Source: Clostridium sp. MSJ-8
GTDB lineage: Bacteria; Bacillota; Clostridia; Clostridiales; Clostridiaceae
Direction of reading: 5' to 3'
Length of the DNA stretch: 64,000 nt
NCBI RefSeq assembly: GCF_018918325.1
Contig: NZ_JAHLQH010000036.1
Coordinates: 1-64,000, forward strand
The position numbers and the translations under genes were made by a program. The notes below the pieces were generated by a model that was not told where the DNA came from, searched no databases, and saw only the letters and a program-made list of their open reading frames with translations. Positions within the stretch are counted from its first letter, which is position 1, and each line of letters opens with the position of its first letter. Of this stretch, positions 9,600 to 19,130 are shown piece after piece.

Positions 9600-9655
9600 A
9601 AGACTATAAATTTTACTGTTTCTGAATAACAACAGTGGATTTATAGTCTTTTTTA
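9600..9655 (+). terminator. rho-independent terminator
   Basis: AAGACTATAAAT (9600-9611) pairs with ATTTATAGTCTT (9639-9650), extended by inner ACTGTT/AACAGT, and runs into TTTTTT. Confidence 0.85.
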
Positions 9656-9777
9656 TTCTTTAAGAAATTATATTTTGTTTTTAGGTGTGGATAAGTATCT
9701 TAGATATATTGTTTAAGTAATGCTAGAATATACTACCCAAAGAAAAAATAGAAAAGTATAGAAAGGAAAAATTAATT

Positions 9778-11109
9778 ATGAATCAAACTTATATGAAGGA
9801 GAAACCTGTTTTACCTTTATTATTATCATTTTCATTACCTATGATGTTATCAATGCTAGTTAGTTCATTATATAATATAATTGATAGCATATTTGTTGCG
9901 AAGATGGGAGAAGAAGCTATGACAGCTATATCCCTAGTGTATCCTATGCAGAACTTTATAACATCAGTAGCAGTAGGATTTGGAGTTGGAATAAATGCAA
10001 TGATAGGCATGTATCTTGGAGCAAATAAAAAGAAGGAAGCAGATGTTGCTGCAAGTCAAGGGATGATGTTTAGTATAATTCATGGGATTATTATTAACCT
10101 ATGTGGAATTGTTATTATGCCTCATTTCTTGAAACTATTTACCAAGAATGAAGCTGTTATTAATTTAGGAGTTAAATATTCTAATATAGTTTTATGTTTT
10201 TCTATTATAATTATGATAGGAATAACATTTGAAAAAATATTTCAAGCTGTAGGTAAGATGGTAATATCAATGATTAGTATGATAGTTGGATGTGTAGTAA
10301 ATATTATATTAGATCCTATTATGATATTTGGATTAGGACCAATACCTGCCATGGGAATTGAAGGAGCAGCATATGCTACAGGTATAGGGCAAGCTGTTAC
10401 AATGCTTATTTATATTGTTATGTATTTTCGTAATTCCATAAATGTTAAGATATCTTTTAAGTATATAAAAGAAAAGATATGTATAAAATTATATACAATA
10501 GGAGTTCCTGCAACACTTAATATGGCATTACCATCACTACTTATATCAGCCCTTAACGGAATATTAGTTGTATTTTCACCTATCTATGTAGTTGTGCTAG
10601 GCATATATTATAAGCTTCAGACATTTATATATATGCCTGCAAATGGAATAGTTCAAGGTATGAGACCTATTCTTAGTTATAATTATGGAGCAAAAGAGTA
10701 TAAGAGAGTAAGGAAAATATATAAAATAGCATTAACGTTAATAGCTATAATGATGACAATAGGTATGGCATTATGCTTGATAATGCCTAATGTATTAGTG
10801 AGTATGTTTACAGATAATGTGGAAACTTTAAAGGCTGGAAAAGTAGCACTTAGGATTATATGTATGGGATTTATAGTATCCTCTATATCCGTTACATCAT
10901 GTGGTGCTCTAGAAGCATTAGGAAAGGGAATAGAATCACTTGTAATATCCATTTTACGTTATGTAGTTATTATAATTCCAGTTGCTTATATATTAAGTAG
11001 AGTATATGGAGCGACAGGTATGTGGAATGCATTTTGGATTACAGAAATTATAGTATCAATAGTCGCTTGGATTATATATAGCAATGTACAGAAGAAGAAT
11101 AAATGTTAA
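9778..11109 (+). CDS. MATE family multidrug/Na+ antiporter
   Basis: 443 residues with about 12 transmembrane helices in two homologous halves. The family opening is KPVLPLLLSFSLPMMLSMLVSSLYNIIDSIFVAK, with the usual AMTAISLVYP region, and the second half contains GIVQGMRPILSYNYGAK. MATE exporters expel cationic drugs or metabolites in exchange for Na+ or H+. It is preceded by AAAGGAAA and stands alone between a terminator and the chemoreceptor gene. The substrate cannot be told from sequence. Confidence 0.93.
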   Translation: MNQTYMKEKPVLPLLLSFSLPMMLSMLVSSLYNIIDSIFVAKMGEEAMTAISLVYPMQNFITSVAVGFGVGINAMIGMYLGANKKKEADVAASQGMMFSIIHGIIINLCGIVIMPHFLKLFTKNEAVINLGVKYSNIVLCFSIIIMIGITFEKIFQAVGKMVISMISMIVGCVVNIILDPIMIFGLGPIPAMGIEGAAYATGIGQAVTMLIYIVMYFRNSINVKISFKYIKEKICIKLYTIGVPATLNMALPSLLISALNGILVVFSPIYVVVLGIYYKLQTFIYMPANGIVQGMRPILSYNYGAKEYKRVRKIYKIALTLIAIMMTIGMALCLIMPNVLVSMFTDNVETLKAGKVALRIICMGFIVSSISVTSCGALEALGKGIESLVISILRYVVIIIPVAYILSRVYGATGMWNAFWITEIIVSIVAWIIYSNVQKKNKC

Positions 11110-11201
11110 TAAAAAAAGTACAATAATAACTAATAAACGTTTGCAAAAAGGATTGTTATGTATAAAGCGTAAAAAAAATATAAATTGTACAAATTAAGGG
11201 A

Positions 11202-11227
11202 TAAGATAAATCGAAAATAGTCGATAA
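11202..11227 (+). promoter_or_regulatory. possible sigma-D (motility) type promoter of the MCP gene
   Basis: TAAG at 11202-11205, 14 bp, then GTCGATAA at 11220-11227, close to the flagellar/chemotaxis sigma-D pattern TAAA-N15-(G/C)CCGATAA. The match is imperfect in both boxes. Confidence 0.3.
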
Positions 11228-11260
11228 ATTAACGTAATTTTTTTTTGGAGGTAATTATAT

Positions 11261-13306
11261 ATGAAAAACAAAAAATTAATAAATCGAATATTGAGATTTA
11301 TTATCCCGTTTTTATTAATTATTTTAACTGCTGGAGAAATTTTATGTGGACGATTCTGTAGTAATATATTGCATAAAGAAATAGACCAAAAGATTGATTA
11401 TAAGATGGACAATATAAATTCAGAACTTAAATATAATATAACTAATATTGTAGTTATAGCAGAAACAATATCAGAATTTGTATCAAAAACATATCAGGTT
11501 ACACCTGCAGAGCAATTTACTAAATTACTTGCTGAAGAAATTTCTCAAAGTGATTTTATACGTGGTGGTGGTGTATTTTTTGAATCGAATATATATAATT
11601 CAAAAGTTAAGTATTTTGCACCATATGTATATAAGAATGGAAGTGGATTTAAGGCTATAGAAAAATATAGTACTGAAGAATATAATTATTTCCAATATGA
11701 CTGGTATAAAAAGGCGATAGCAATGAATAAAGGAAGCTATTTATTTAATAAATTAAATTATGAAGAAGACCTTAATGCATATACTGCAAAGTGTTCTGTA
11801 CCTATTTATAGTAATAATAAAGCAATTGGTGTGGTAATAGTAGATATTGATCTTGATGCAGTAAATGAATATGCTAACAGTATAAAAGTTGGTAATTCTG
11901 GGAAGGTATGCGTGGTAAGTGATGAAGGCTTATATTTAACTAATGAAGATAGTGAAAAGAGGTTAAAGAAAAGTATAACAGATAAGTCAGAGGGGTATGG
12001 AAAGATAGCAAATAAAATAATTACTGCTACTAAGTCTGGAAATGTGGAGAATGATAAATATACTTATTATTATCAAAAATTCGAAGGTATTGATTGGACT
12101 ATAATAATTAAAATGCCTAATTCTGAAATTAATAAGGATATCAATACATTAATATGGTTTTTTGTAATTTTTTCAGTTACAATAATTATTTTACTTACAA
12201 TGATTATAATTTACTTCATTAAGAAAATAGTAAAAGAAATAATAGAAATTGAAGATTTTACATTAAAACTATCAAAAGGTGATTTTTCTATTGATAAAAT
12301 GGAGAATGATACAAATGATGAAATAGGAAAGATGTGTAATTCGCTAAATGATATGTTAGTTAATAACAAAGAGATTATTCAAAATATAGCAGATCATTCT
12401 AGTAGTATAGATAGTTCAACTGATACATTAAAAGAGGCAGCTATTGAATTAAAGGAAAATTATAAAACTATAGAAAAATTAATTAGTGATATAAATGAGG
12501 ATATGATAAATAGTAGTGCTACAACAGAGGAAGTTAATGCATCAGCAGAAGAGGTTGATAGTGCGACAACATTATTATCACAAGAAACAGATAAGAGTTC
12601 AGAACTTGTATCTAAAATAAAGGTAAAAGCAAATGGAATACAAAAATCTAGCAAAGAATCATATGATAATGCAATAGAATTATCTAAGAAATATGAAGAT
12701 AATTTATCTGGAAGTATAGAGAATGCTAAGATAATAAGTGCTATTAATGGAATGGCAGAAACTATATCGGGTATAGCTGAACAAATATCATTATTATCAT
12801 TAAATGCATCTATAGAAGCAGCAAGAGCTGGTGAGAATGGAAGAGGATTTGCAGTTGTTGCAGAAGAAATAGGCAATCTTGCAAGTGAAACTGCAACATC
12901 AGTTAATGATATAAAAAATACAATAGGACAAGTTCAAGGAGTAATAGAAGATTTAACTTCTGATTCAAGTGATATAATAAACTTTATAAAAGAGACAGTT
13001 ACGCCTGATTATAACAAATTTATTAATATTGCAAAAGAATATGAAAGTGATACTATCAAGTTTGAAGAGATATTCAATAATATAGCAAATATGTCAAAGG
13101 ACATAAAAGAAGTAATGGATGGAGTATCTAATGCAATTGTAGAAATTGCAGAATCAGCACAAGCAACTGCAAAGAATAGTCAATTAATTATTGATAATGT
13201 AAATAATTTATCAGATTCTGTAGATAAGGTATCTGGAGAAGTTGATGAAGAACAAAAAATTGTTAAAGAATTAAATGGAATTGTAAGTATGTTTAAACTT
13301 AAATAA
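11261..13306 (+). CDS. methyl-accepting chemotaxis protein with dCache sensor
   Basis: 681 residues: transmembrane helix about 11-29, extracytoplasmic double-Cache ligand domain about 35-290 ([40 protein letters not shown]), second transmembrane helix about 297-320, HAMP about 321-372, then a cytoplasmic coiled-coil signalling domain with the hairpin tip [20 protein letters not shown] around 506-525, where CheA and CheW dock. dCache sensors bind amino acids, carboxylates or amines; the ligand is unknown. It starts at ATG 11261 after TTTGGAGG and is monocistronic, ending at a strong terminator. Confidence 0.95.
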   Translation: MKNKKLINRILRFIIPFLLIILTAGEILCGRFCSNILHKEIDQKIDYKMDNINSELKYNITNIVVIAETISEFVSKTYQVTPAEQFTKLLAEEISQSDFIRGGGVFFESNIYNSKVKYFAPYVYKNGSGFKAIEKYSTEEYNYFQYDWYKKAIAMNKGSYLFNKLNYEEDLNAYTAKCSVPIYSNNKAIGVVIVDIDLDAVNEYANSIKVGNSGKVCVVSDEGLYLTNEDSEKRLKKSITDKSEGYGKIANKIITATKSGNVENDKYTYYYQKFEGIDWTIIIKMPNSEINKDINTLIWFFVIFSVTIIILLTMIIIYFIKKIVKEIIEIEDFTLKLSKGDFSIDKMENDTNDEIGKMCNSLNDMLVNNKEIIQNIADHSSSIDSSTDTLKEAAIELKENYKTIEKLISDINEDMINSSATTEEVNASAEEVDSATTLLSQETDKSSELVSKIKVKANGIQKSSKESYDNAIELSKKYEDNLSGSIENAKIISAINGMAETISGIAEQISLLSLNASIEAARAGENGRGFAVVAEEIGNLASETATSVNDIKNTIGQVQGVIEDLTSDSSDIINFIKETVTPDYNKFINIAKEYESDTIKFEEIFNNIANMSKDIKEVMDGVSNAIVEIAESAQATAKNSQLIIDNVNNLSDSVDKVSGEVDEEQKIVKELNGIVSMFKLK

Positions 13307-13329
13307 TCATGATTATATTATGATTTATA

Positions 13330-13369
13330 AAATGCTCGGTATATGTGAGATTAAGCCGAGCATTTTTTT
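13330..13369 (+). terminator. rho-independent terminator
   Basis: AAATGCTCGG (13330-13339), 16-nt loop, CCGAGCATTTTTTT (13356-13369). It serves the MCP gene and lies between convergent genes. Confidence 0.9.
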
Positions 13370-13407
13370 ATTGTAATAAATACTATTACAAATAATTTGC
13401 TTGAAAT

Positions 13408-14442
13408 TTAATTTGTTCTAATGCATTTATGAAAAAGCTTATTAAAAACAAGTCCATATACAGCACCAAGTATATTATTAAATATTCTATAGAAGATAGC
13501 AGCAGGAAATCCTAAAATAGTTGCTGCTATAGATATAGCACCAAAGGTGTTAAATACTGATTGGAAACCATATGTTGCAGATAATCCAACACAGATTCCA
13601 CCAACTATACCTATGTTATTATATATAATATCTGGGCAATAATTATATATAATAAATACTAGAAGAGCACCTACTATATTGCCCCAGATTCTAGAATAAG
13701 CTCTTTTTTTCTGCTCATTAGGAAATGGTACTATTATTGACATTACAGCAATACCTGCCCACATAGGTCTAGGAAGATGAAATAAATTACCTAAAAGTAA
13801 TATAGAAGAAACAGCAAATGTTAATGAAAGTTGCCATTTAGTTCTATCAGAATTAATATTAAATTCTTCGATTACATTTGATATTTTAGTTTCATAATTT
13901 TTTTTATGATGATTATGATAGTATATTATAGAAGTTATAATTCCACCTAAAAGAAGTCCTAATACTCTCTTGATATAAGAAGGACCAGATACATCATAAC
14001 CGTATAATAATAGATATCCTAGAACTAATGTAGATTGATTAAACATCATAATATTATGACAACCTAAAATCATTAATAAGAATATACTTATAGTGTGTAT
14101 TAAGAATGCAATTGGTATGCTACTCATATTACTTAATCTAGGTCCTATAGCTAATATAAGAAATATAGTAATAAGAGATGGAATGGCATGCTTAGTATGC
14201 ATTCCAAGATCAGCATTACGAAATACTAGTACAAATAATAAAACAACAACACCTACAATGCTGTTATCATATCCTAGAAGTTTACCAGACCCCATTACAA
14301 AAGCAACACAAAATGCCATGGTTATAAAGATTTTAAATAAATATATGGCAATGTGGCGAATTTTTTCAGAAGTACATTTAGAATTGCGAATAAGGTCTTT
14401 TGATCCAGCTTGATTTAATTGTAATTCATTATAAAATGTCAT
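13408..14442 (-). CDS. FUSC-like membrane protein (aromatic acid exporter-like)
   Basis: 344 residues with about nine or ten hydrophobic segments arranged as two repeats around a charged central stretch (YYHNHHKKNYETKISNVIEEF, about 180-200). The second half carries the FUSC pattern RPMWAGIAVMSIIVPF...RAYSRIWGNIVGALLVFIIY. Such proteins are linked to export of aromatic acids or other small molecules, but function in Bacillota is largely untested. The start is ATG at complement 14442, preceded by TTGAGGTG; the in-frame GTG at 14454 lies within that ribosome binding site. It is transcribed divergently from the DXS-like gene. Confidence 0.75.
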   Translation of the reverse strand: MTFYNELQLNQAGSKDLIRNSKCTSEKIRHIAIYLFKIFITMAFCVAFVMGSGKLLGYDNSIVGVVVLLFVLVFRNADLGMHTKHAIPSLITIFLILAIGPRLSNMSSIPIAFLIHTISIFLLMILGCHNIMMFNQSTLVLGYLLLYGYDVSGPSYIKRVLGLLLGGIITSIIYYHNHHKKNYETKISNVIEEFNINSDRTKWQLSLTFAVSSILLLGNLFHLPRPMWAGIAVMSIIVPFPNEQKKRAYSRIWGNIVGALLVFIIYNYCPDIIYNNIGIVGGICVGLSATYGFQSVFNTFGAISIAATILGFPAAIFYRIFNNILGAVYGLVFNKLFHKCIRTN

Positions 14443-14604
14443 AAAAATAATCACCTCAAAACAATTACTTTACTCTATAGAAAAGTTCAATTATCAAAGA
14501 GAAATTATACGCTGAGGTAATATTTTTGTCAAATATTATCTAAAAATGACGGTGAATTTCCTGGGAAATATAAATGAATTTCGGGAAAAAAGATGTAAAA
14601 GATG

Positions 14605-14635
14605 TTGACTTAGAGTTAACTCTAAGGTGTAAAAT
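14605..14635 (+). promoter_or_regulatory. MerR-type promoter with 19-bp spacer and palindromic operator
   Basis: -35 TTGACT (14605-14610) and -10 TAAAAT (14630-14635) are separated by 19 bp, the over-long spacing typical of MerR-activated promoters. The perfect palindrome CTTAGAGTTAACTCTAAG (14609-14626) fills the spacer. It closely resembles sites of AdhR/NmlR-type MerR proteins. The downstream gene is the DXS-like gene. Confidence 0.7.
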
Positions 14636-14697
14636 AATTTTATGATGTAAAATTCATAGATTTTATAATTATTTATGTACAAGAAAGGAAGAAGAGA

Positions 14698-16452
14698 ATG
14701 TTAGAGAAAATTAATTCACCAAAAGATCTAAAAAAAATGAACCTAGAGGAACTTAAAGTATTAGCTAGTGACATGCGTGGTGCACTTATGAATAGACTAA
14801 GTAAGTGTGGTGGACATTTTGGACCTAATTTTGGTATGGTAGAAGCTACTATAGCTTTACATTATGTATTTAATTCACCAGAAGATAAGTTTGTATTTGA
14901 TGTTTCTCATCAGAGCTATTGTCATAAGATGATAACTGGCAGAAAAGATGCATATATAGATGATAAACATTTTAAGGATATTTCTGGATATACAAATCCA
15001 GAAGAGAGTGAACATGATTTCTTTAATGTAGGTCATACTTCTACATCCATAAGTTTAGCAACAGGGTTAGCAAAAGGAAGAGATTTAAATGGAAATAAAG
15101 AAAATATTATAGCTATAATAGGAGATGGTTCACTAAGCGGTGGAGAAGCACTTGAAGGACTAGATTATGCAAGTGAACTTGATAGTAACTTTATTATATT
15201 AGTAAATGATAATGACATGTCTATTGCAGAAAATCATGGAGGATTATATAAGAACTTAAGAGAATTACGAGAAAGTAATGGACAATGTGAATGTAATCTA
15301 TTTAAAGCAATGGGATTAGATTATATATATTTAAATGAAGGAAATGATATAGAAAAATTAATAGAAACATTTAAAAAGGTAAAAGATATAGATCATCCTA
15401 TAGTTGTTCACATAAATACATTAAAAGGAAAAGGATATAAACTAGCAGAGGAACATAAAGAAGAATGGCATTGGAATATGCCTTTTGATGCTGAAACTGG
15501 TAAGTCATTATTTGTACCACAAGGAGAAGATTATGGAACATTAACTTGTGATTATTTAATGAATAAAATGAAAAAAGATCCTAAGGTTGTTGCTATTGTT
15601 GCAGCAGTACCTACTAACATTGGATTTACTGAAGATAAACGTATAGAAGCAGGAAAGCAATTTATTGATGTAGGAATAGCAGAAGAACATGCAATTGCTA
15701 TGGCATCAGGAATTGCAAAGAATGGTGGTAAGCCTATATTTGCTACTCATTCAAGCTTTATGCAAAGGACTTATGATCAATTATCTCAAGATTTATGTAT
15801 CAATAACAATGCAGCTACTATAATAGTTAATACTGCGTCAGTATATGGAATGAATGATATAACTCATCTTGGAATATTTGATATACCATTAATATCTAAT
15901 ATCCCTAATATGGTATATTTAGCACCTACATCAAAGGCAGAATATTTTGCTATGTTAGATTGGAGTATAGAACAAAATGAACATCCAGTAGCTATTCGTG
16001 TACCTTGTAACGGAGTTATATCAGATGATAGAGAAGTTTCTATAGATTATAGTGAACTTAATAGATACAAGGTGGAAGTAGAAGGAAATAAAGTTGCAAT
16101 AATTGCATTAGGAGATTTTTATCAGTTAGGTGAAGAAGTATCTAATGTAATAGAGGAGCAATTAGGATTTGTTCCAACATTGATAAATCCTAGATATATT
16201 ACAGGTATTGATACTTGTGTATTAGAGAAATTAAAGGATAACCATCAATTAGTTATAACATTAGAAGATGGAGTACTAGATGGGGGATTTGGAGAAAAAA
16301 TTACAAGATACTATGGACCATCAGATATAAAGGTTAAGAATTATGGACTTAAGAAGGAATTTATAGATAGATATGATGTTAATGAAGTATTAGAAGCAAA
16401 TGGAATTACATCTAAACAAATTCTTCAAGATATTAAGAGCATATTAAAATAA
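14698..16452 (+). CDS. 1-deoxy-D-xylulose-5-phosphate synthase-like transketolase
   Basis: 584 residues, somewhat shorter than standard DXS (about 620). Conserved blocks: SKCGGHFGPNFGMVEATIALHYVF (substrate His region), HTSTSISLATGLAKG, thiamine-diphosphate motif GDGSLSGG from residue 142 ending at NDNDMSI, then the transketolase Glu region DVGIAEEHAIAMASGIAK. DXS joins pyruvate and glyceraldehyde-3-phosphate for isoprenoids, thiamine and pyridoxal precursors. This looks like a second, divergent DXS class rather than the housekeeping copy, because it stands alone, lacks some flanking DXS segments and sits under a stress-type MerR promoter. An alternative is a DXS-like acyloin-forming enzyme. 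Start ATG 14698 follows GAAAGGAAGAAG. Confidence 0.8.
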   Translation: MLEKINSPKDLKKMNLEELKVLASDMRGALMNRLSKCGGHFGPNFGMVEATIALHYVFNSPEDKFVFDVSHQSYCHKMITGRKDAYIDDKHFKDISGYTNPEESEHDFFNVGHTSTSISLATGLAKGRDLNGNKENIIAIIGDGSLSGGEALEGLDYASELDSNFIILVNDNDMSIAENHGGLYKNLRELRESNGQCECNLFKAMGLDYIYLNEGNDIEKLIETFKKVKDIDHPIVVHINTLKGKGYKLAEEHKEEWHWNMPFDAETGKSLFVPQGEDYGTLTCDYLMNKMKKDPKVVAIVAAVPTNIGFTEDKRIEAGKQFIDVGIAEEHAIAMASGIAKNGGKPIFATHSSFMQRTYDQLSQDLCINNNAATIIVNTASVYGMNDITHLGIFDIPLISNIPNMVYLAPTSKAEYFAMLDWSIEQNEHPVAIRVPCNGVISDDREVSIDYSELNRYKVEVEGNKVAIIALGDFYQLGEEVSNVIEEQLGFVPTLINPRYITGIDTCVLEKLKDNHQLVITLEDGVLDGGFGEKITRYYGPSDIKVKNYGLKKEFIDRYDVNEVLEANGITSKQILQDIKSILK

Positions 16453-16470
16453 GAATAAAATTATAATTAA

Positions 16471-16546
16471 GAAGTTGAAATTAGATATTTATTGCGGAGT
16501 TTATCTAAAGTTAAAGTTTGTAATATATCTTAATTTCAACTTTTTC
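16471..16546 (+). terminator. long hairpin terminator of the DXS-like gene
   Basis: GAAGTTGAAATTAGATATT (16471-16489) pairs imperfectly with AATATATCTTAATTTCAAC (16522-16540), followed by TTTTTCTTTT. The enclosed CTAAAGTT string resembles the core of the dispersed stem-loop family, so it may be a diverged member. Confidence 0.75.
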
Positions 16547-16586
16547 TTTTTGAGAAAAATAAAAAAGCAATAATTATTGAAATCAA

Positions 16587-16650
16587 TTGACAATAAATAT
16601 CATCAAGGTATAAGATAACAGCGTTAGCTAACACTGTTATCTTATACCTT
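16587..16650 (+). promoter_or_regulatory. tetR promoter with 46-bp palindromic operator
   Basis: TTGACA (16587-16592), 16-bp spacer, TATAAG (16609-16614). The -10 lies inside a nearly perfect palindrome from 16605 to 16650, with arms AAGGTATAAGATAACAG / CTGTTATCTTATACCTT and centre GTTAGCTAAC. Placement over the -10 and transcript start suggests autorepression by the TetR protein encoded 73 bp downstream. Confidence 0.6.
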
Positions 16651-16722
16651 TTATAGGTGTTTTATGAAGATTGTTATTAGTATTGATTAAATTAATGTAG
16701 AAAAGCTGAGGAAAATTTATTT

Positions 16723-17358
16723 ATGAAATGTGAAGAAGGAAATACAAAAGAAAATATCTTAAATGCTGCTAAAAGAGAATTTTTAGATAAAGGATTCTTA
16801 AACGCATCCCTTAGAAATATTGTAAAAGAAGCTGGTGTAACAACGGGAGCATTTTATAGATATTATGCTACTAAAGAAGCATTGTTTAATGAACTAGTTC
16901 GTGAACAAGCTGAATATGTATTAAACATGTTTAGTAATACTTTAAGTGATTTTGAGGAGTTAACAACATTTAAAAAGAATAATCAGATGAAGGATATATC
17001 TGAAGAGTGTATGTTACATATATTAAATTATATATATGATAACCTAGATAATTTTAAGTTACTTATAAAGTGTTCAGAAGGAACAAGTTATGCAAACTTT
17101 GTTCATAAGTTAGTTGAAAAAGAAGTTGTTTCTACACTTAATTATGTAGAATTATTGAAAAAGGAGCAATATGAAATTCCGTACATAAGTAAGGATTTTT
17201 GTCACATAATTGCTAGTGGACTTTTTACAGGTGTATTTGAGACTGTTATTCATAATATGCCAAAGGAAGAGGCAATTATATACTTAAAACAACTAATGGA
17301 GTTCTATTCTGCAGGATGGTCTAGAATTCTAGGTATAGAATTTAAAAATAGATGTTAA
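16723..17358 (+). CDS. TetR-family repressor
   Basis: 211 residues. The N-terminal helix-turn-helix is classical TetR: KENILNAAKREFLDKGFLNASLRNIVKEAGVTTGAFYRYYATKEALF (about 7-55). The C-terminal ligand domain is helical and divergent. It lies directly upstream of a two-gene ABC exporter whose first start codon follows 11 bp after its stop, so it very likely controls itself and the exporter through the 46-bp palindrome upstream. The inducer is unknown. Confidence 0.9.
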   Translation: MKCEEGNTKENILNAAKREFLDKGFLNASLRNIVKEAGVTTGAFYRYYATKEALFNELVREQAEYVLNMFSNTLSDFEELTTFKKNNQMKDISEECMLHILNYIYDNLDNFKLLIKCSEGTSYANFVHKLVEKEVVSTLNYVELLKKEQYEIPYISKDFCHIIASGLFTGVFETVIHNMPKEEAIIYLKQLMEFYSAGWSRILGIEFKNRC

Positions 17359-17369
17359 GGGGGATAAAA

Positions 17370-19130
17370 ATGAAAGAAAAAAAGTCAATTGTACAATGGC
17401 TTGCTGAATTTGCTAGTAGATATAAATATTTATACATTGTTAGCGTAATATCAGCAGTTATTGGTGTATTAAGTGGAATTATTCCATATGTAATTATGGG
17501 TAAAATAGTTTCTGAACTAATAAAAGGAAATAATAATATGTCATTTTATGTTAGTCAAGTTATATGGATGGCAATATTCTGGATAATGAGGGTTATTGGT
17601 CATGCAATATCTACTACTTGTTCTCATAAGGCTACTTTTCATGTATTAGGTAATATGAGAAAAAGAGTTTGTGATAAATTATCTAAGTTACCATTAGGTT
17701 ATGTTAAAGAAACACCTTCAGGGACATTAAAAAATATTATTGTTGAGAGAATTGATAGTATTGAAACAACTTTGGCACATATATTACCAGAATTTACTTC
17801 TAATTTATTAGCTCCAATATGTGTTTTTATATATTTATTAGTGCTTGATTGGAGAATGGCATTAGTATCATTAATTAGTTTACCATTAGGTTTAATAGCT
17901 TATATGGGTATGATGATAGGGTATGAAGATAGCTATAAGAATACTGTAGTAAAGACAAAGACTTTAAACGATACAGCTGTTGAGTATATAAATGGAATTG
18001 AAGTTATAAAGGCATTTGGAAAAGCACGTAATTCTTATGAAAAGTTTAAAGTGGCTGCAAGAGAAGGGGCAGATTGTTATATAGAATGGATGCGTAGATG
18101 TAATGTATTCTTTAGTTTAGCAATGGTATTAACACCATGTACAGCAATATCAGTTCTTCCTATTGGAGGAATATTTGTAAAGAATGGCTCACTTGATGTA
18201 TCAACATTTATTATGTGTGTTATACTTTCATTTGGTCTTATTGCACCACTTATTACAGTTATGTCTTATACTGATGATTTATCTAAATTAAAGACAATAA
18301 TGGGTGAAATAACAGGTGTATTAGTTCAAAAAGAATTAGATAGACCTGAAAAGGATATAGAGAAGGCTAGAGATTACTCAATTACAATGAAAGATGTTAG
18401 ATTTAGTTATAAAGAAGATGAGGTATTACATGGAATTAACCTTAGTATTCCAGAAGGAACTGTAAATGCATTTGTAGGACCTTCTGGTAGTGGTAAATCT
18501 ACTATAGCAAAGCTTATAGCATCATTATGGGATGCAGATAGTGGTACTATTGAAATAGGAGGAGTAGACATTAAGAAGCTTTCATTAGAAGAATATAATC
18601 GTAAAATTGCTTATGTAGCACAAGATAATTATTTATTTGATGATACTATACGTGAAAATATACGTATGGGAAGATTAGATGCTACAGATACAGAGGTTGA
18701 AGAAGTAGCTAGAAGAAGTGGATGTGATGAATTCATAAGAAATCTAGAAAATGGATATGATACAGTTGTAGGTGGCGCAGGTGGACATTTATCAGGTGGT
18801 GAGAGACAGAGAATATCAATAGCAAGAGCAATGCTTAAAGATGCTCCTATAGTTATTTTAGATGAAGCTACTGCCTATACAGACCCTGAGAATGAAGCTG
18901 TAATTCAATCATCAGTTGCGAAGTTAGTACAAGGAAAAACACTAATTGTTATAGCTCATAGACTTTCAACAATTGTCGATGCTGATAATATATTTGTTAT
19001 AAAAGATGGAAATGTATTTGAACAAGGAACTCATAATGAATTACTAGAGATGGGTGGATTATATAAAGATATGTGGGAAACGCATATTTCAGCAAGAGAT
19101 ACTGTAAAGGATGGTGAATTAAATGCTTAA
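17370..19130 (+). CDS. ABC exporter, half-transporter subunit 1
   Basis: 586 residues: a six-helix exporter domain (about 15-310) fused to a nucleotide-binding domain (about 340-580). Walker A is GPSGSGKST, signature LSGGERQRISIARA, Walker B VILDEATA and the switch His lies in VIAHRLS, so the catalytic set is intact. ATG 17370 is chosen because AAGGGGG at 17358-17364 is ideally placed; the in-frame ATG at 17352 overlaps tetR. It is paired with the next gene by an 8-bp overlap, the pattern of a heterodimeric exporter. TetR linkage suggests export of a toxic compound; a siderophore-type ABC role is an alternative. Confidence 0.92.
   Translation: MKEKKSIVQWLAEFASRYKYLYIVSVISAVIGVLSGIIPYVIMGKIVSELIKGNNNMSFYVSQVIWMAIFWIMRVIGHAISTTCSHKATFHVLGNMRKRVCDKLSKLPLGYVKETPSGTLKNIIVERIDSIETTLAHILPEFTSNLLAPICVFIYLLVLDWRMALVSLISLPLGLIAYMGMMIGYEDSYKNTVVKTKTLNDTAVEYINGIEVIKAFGKARNSYEKFKVAAREGADCYIEWMRRCNVFFSLAMVLTPCTAISVLPIGGIFVKNGSLDVSTFIMCVILSFGLIAPLITVMSYTDDLSKLKTIMGEITGVLVQKELDRPEKDIEKARDYSITMKDVRFSYKEDEVLHGINLSIPEGTVNAFVGPSGSGKSTIAKLIASLWDADSGTIEIGGVDIKKLSLEEYNRKIAYVAQDNYLFDDTIRENIRMGRLDATDTEVEEVARRSGCDEFIRNLENGYDTVVGGAGGHLSGGERQRISIARAMLKDAPIVILDEATAYTDPENEAVIQSSVAKLVQGKTLIVIAHRLSTIVDADNIFVIKDGNVFEQGTHNELLEMGGLYKDMWETHISARDTVKDGELNA

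Noticed and set aside
12460-12876. 138-codon antisense frame in the chemoreceptor gene
   Set aside because: Fully inside the conserved MCP signalling domain and has no ribosome binding site; the sense frame carries the family motifs.
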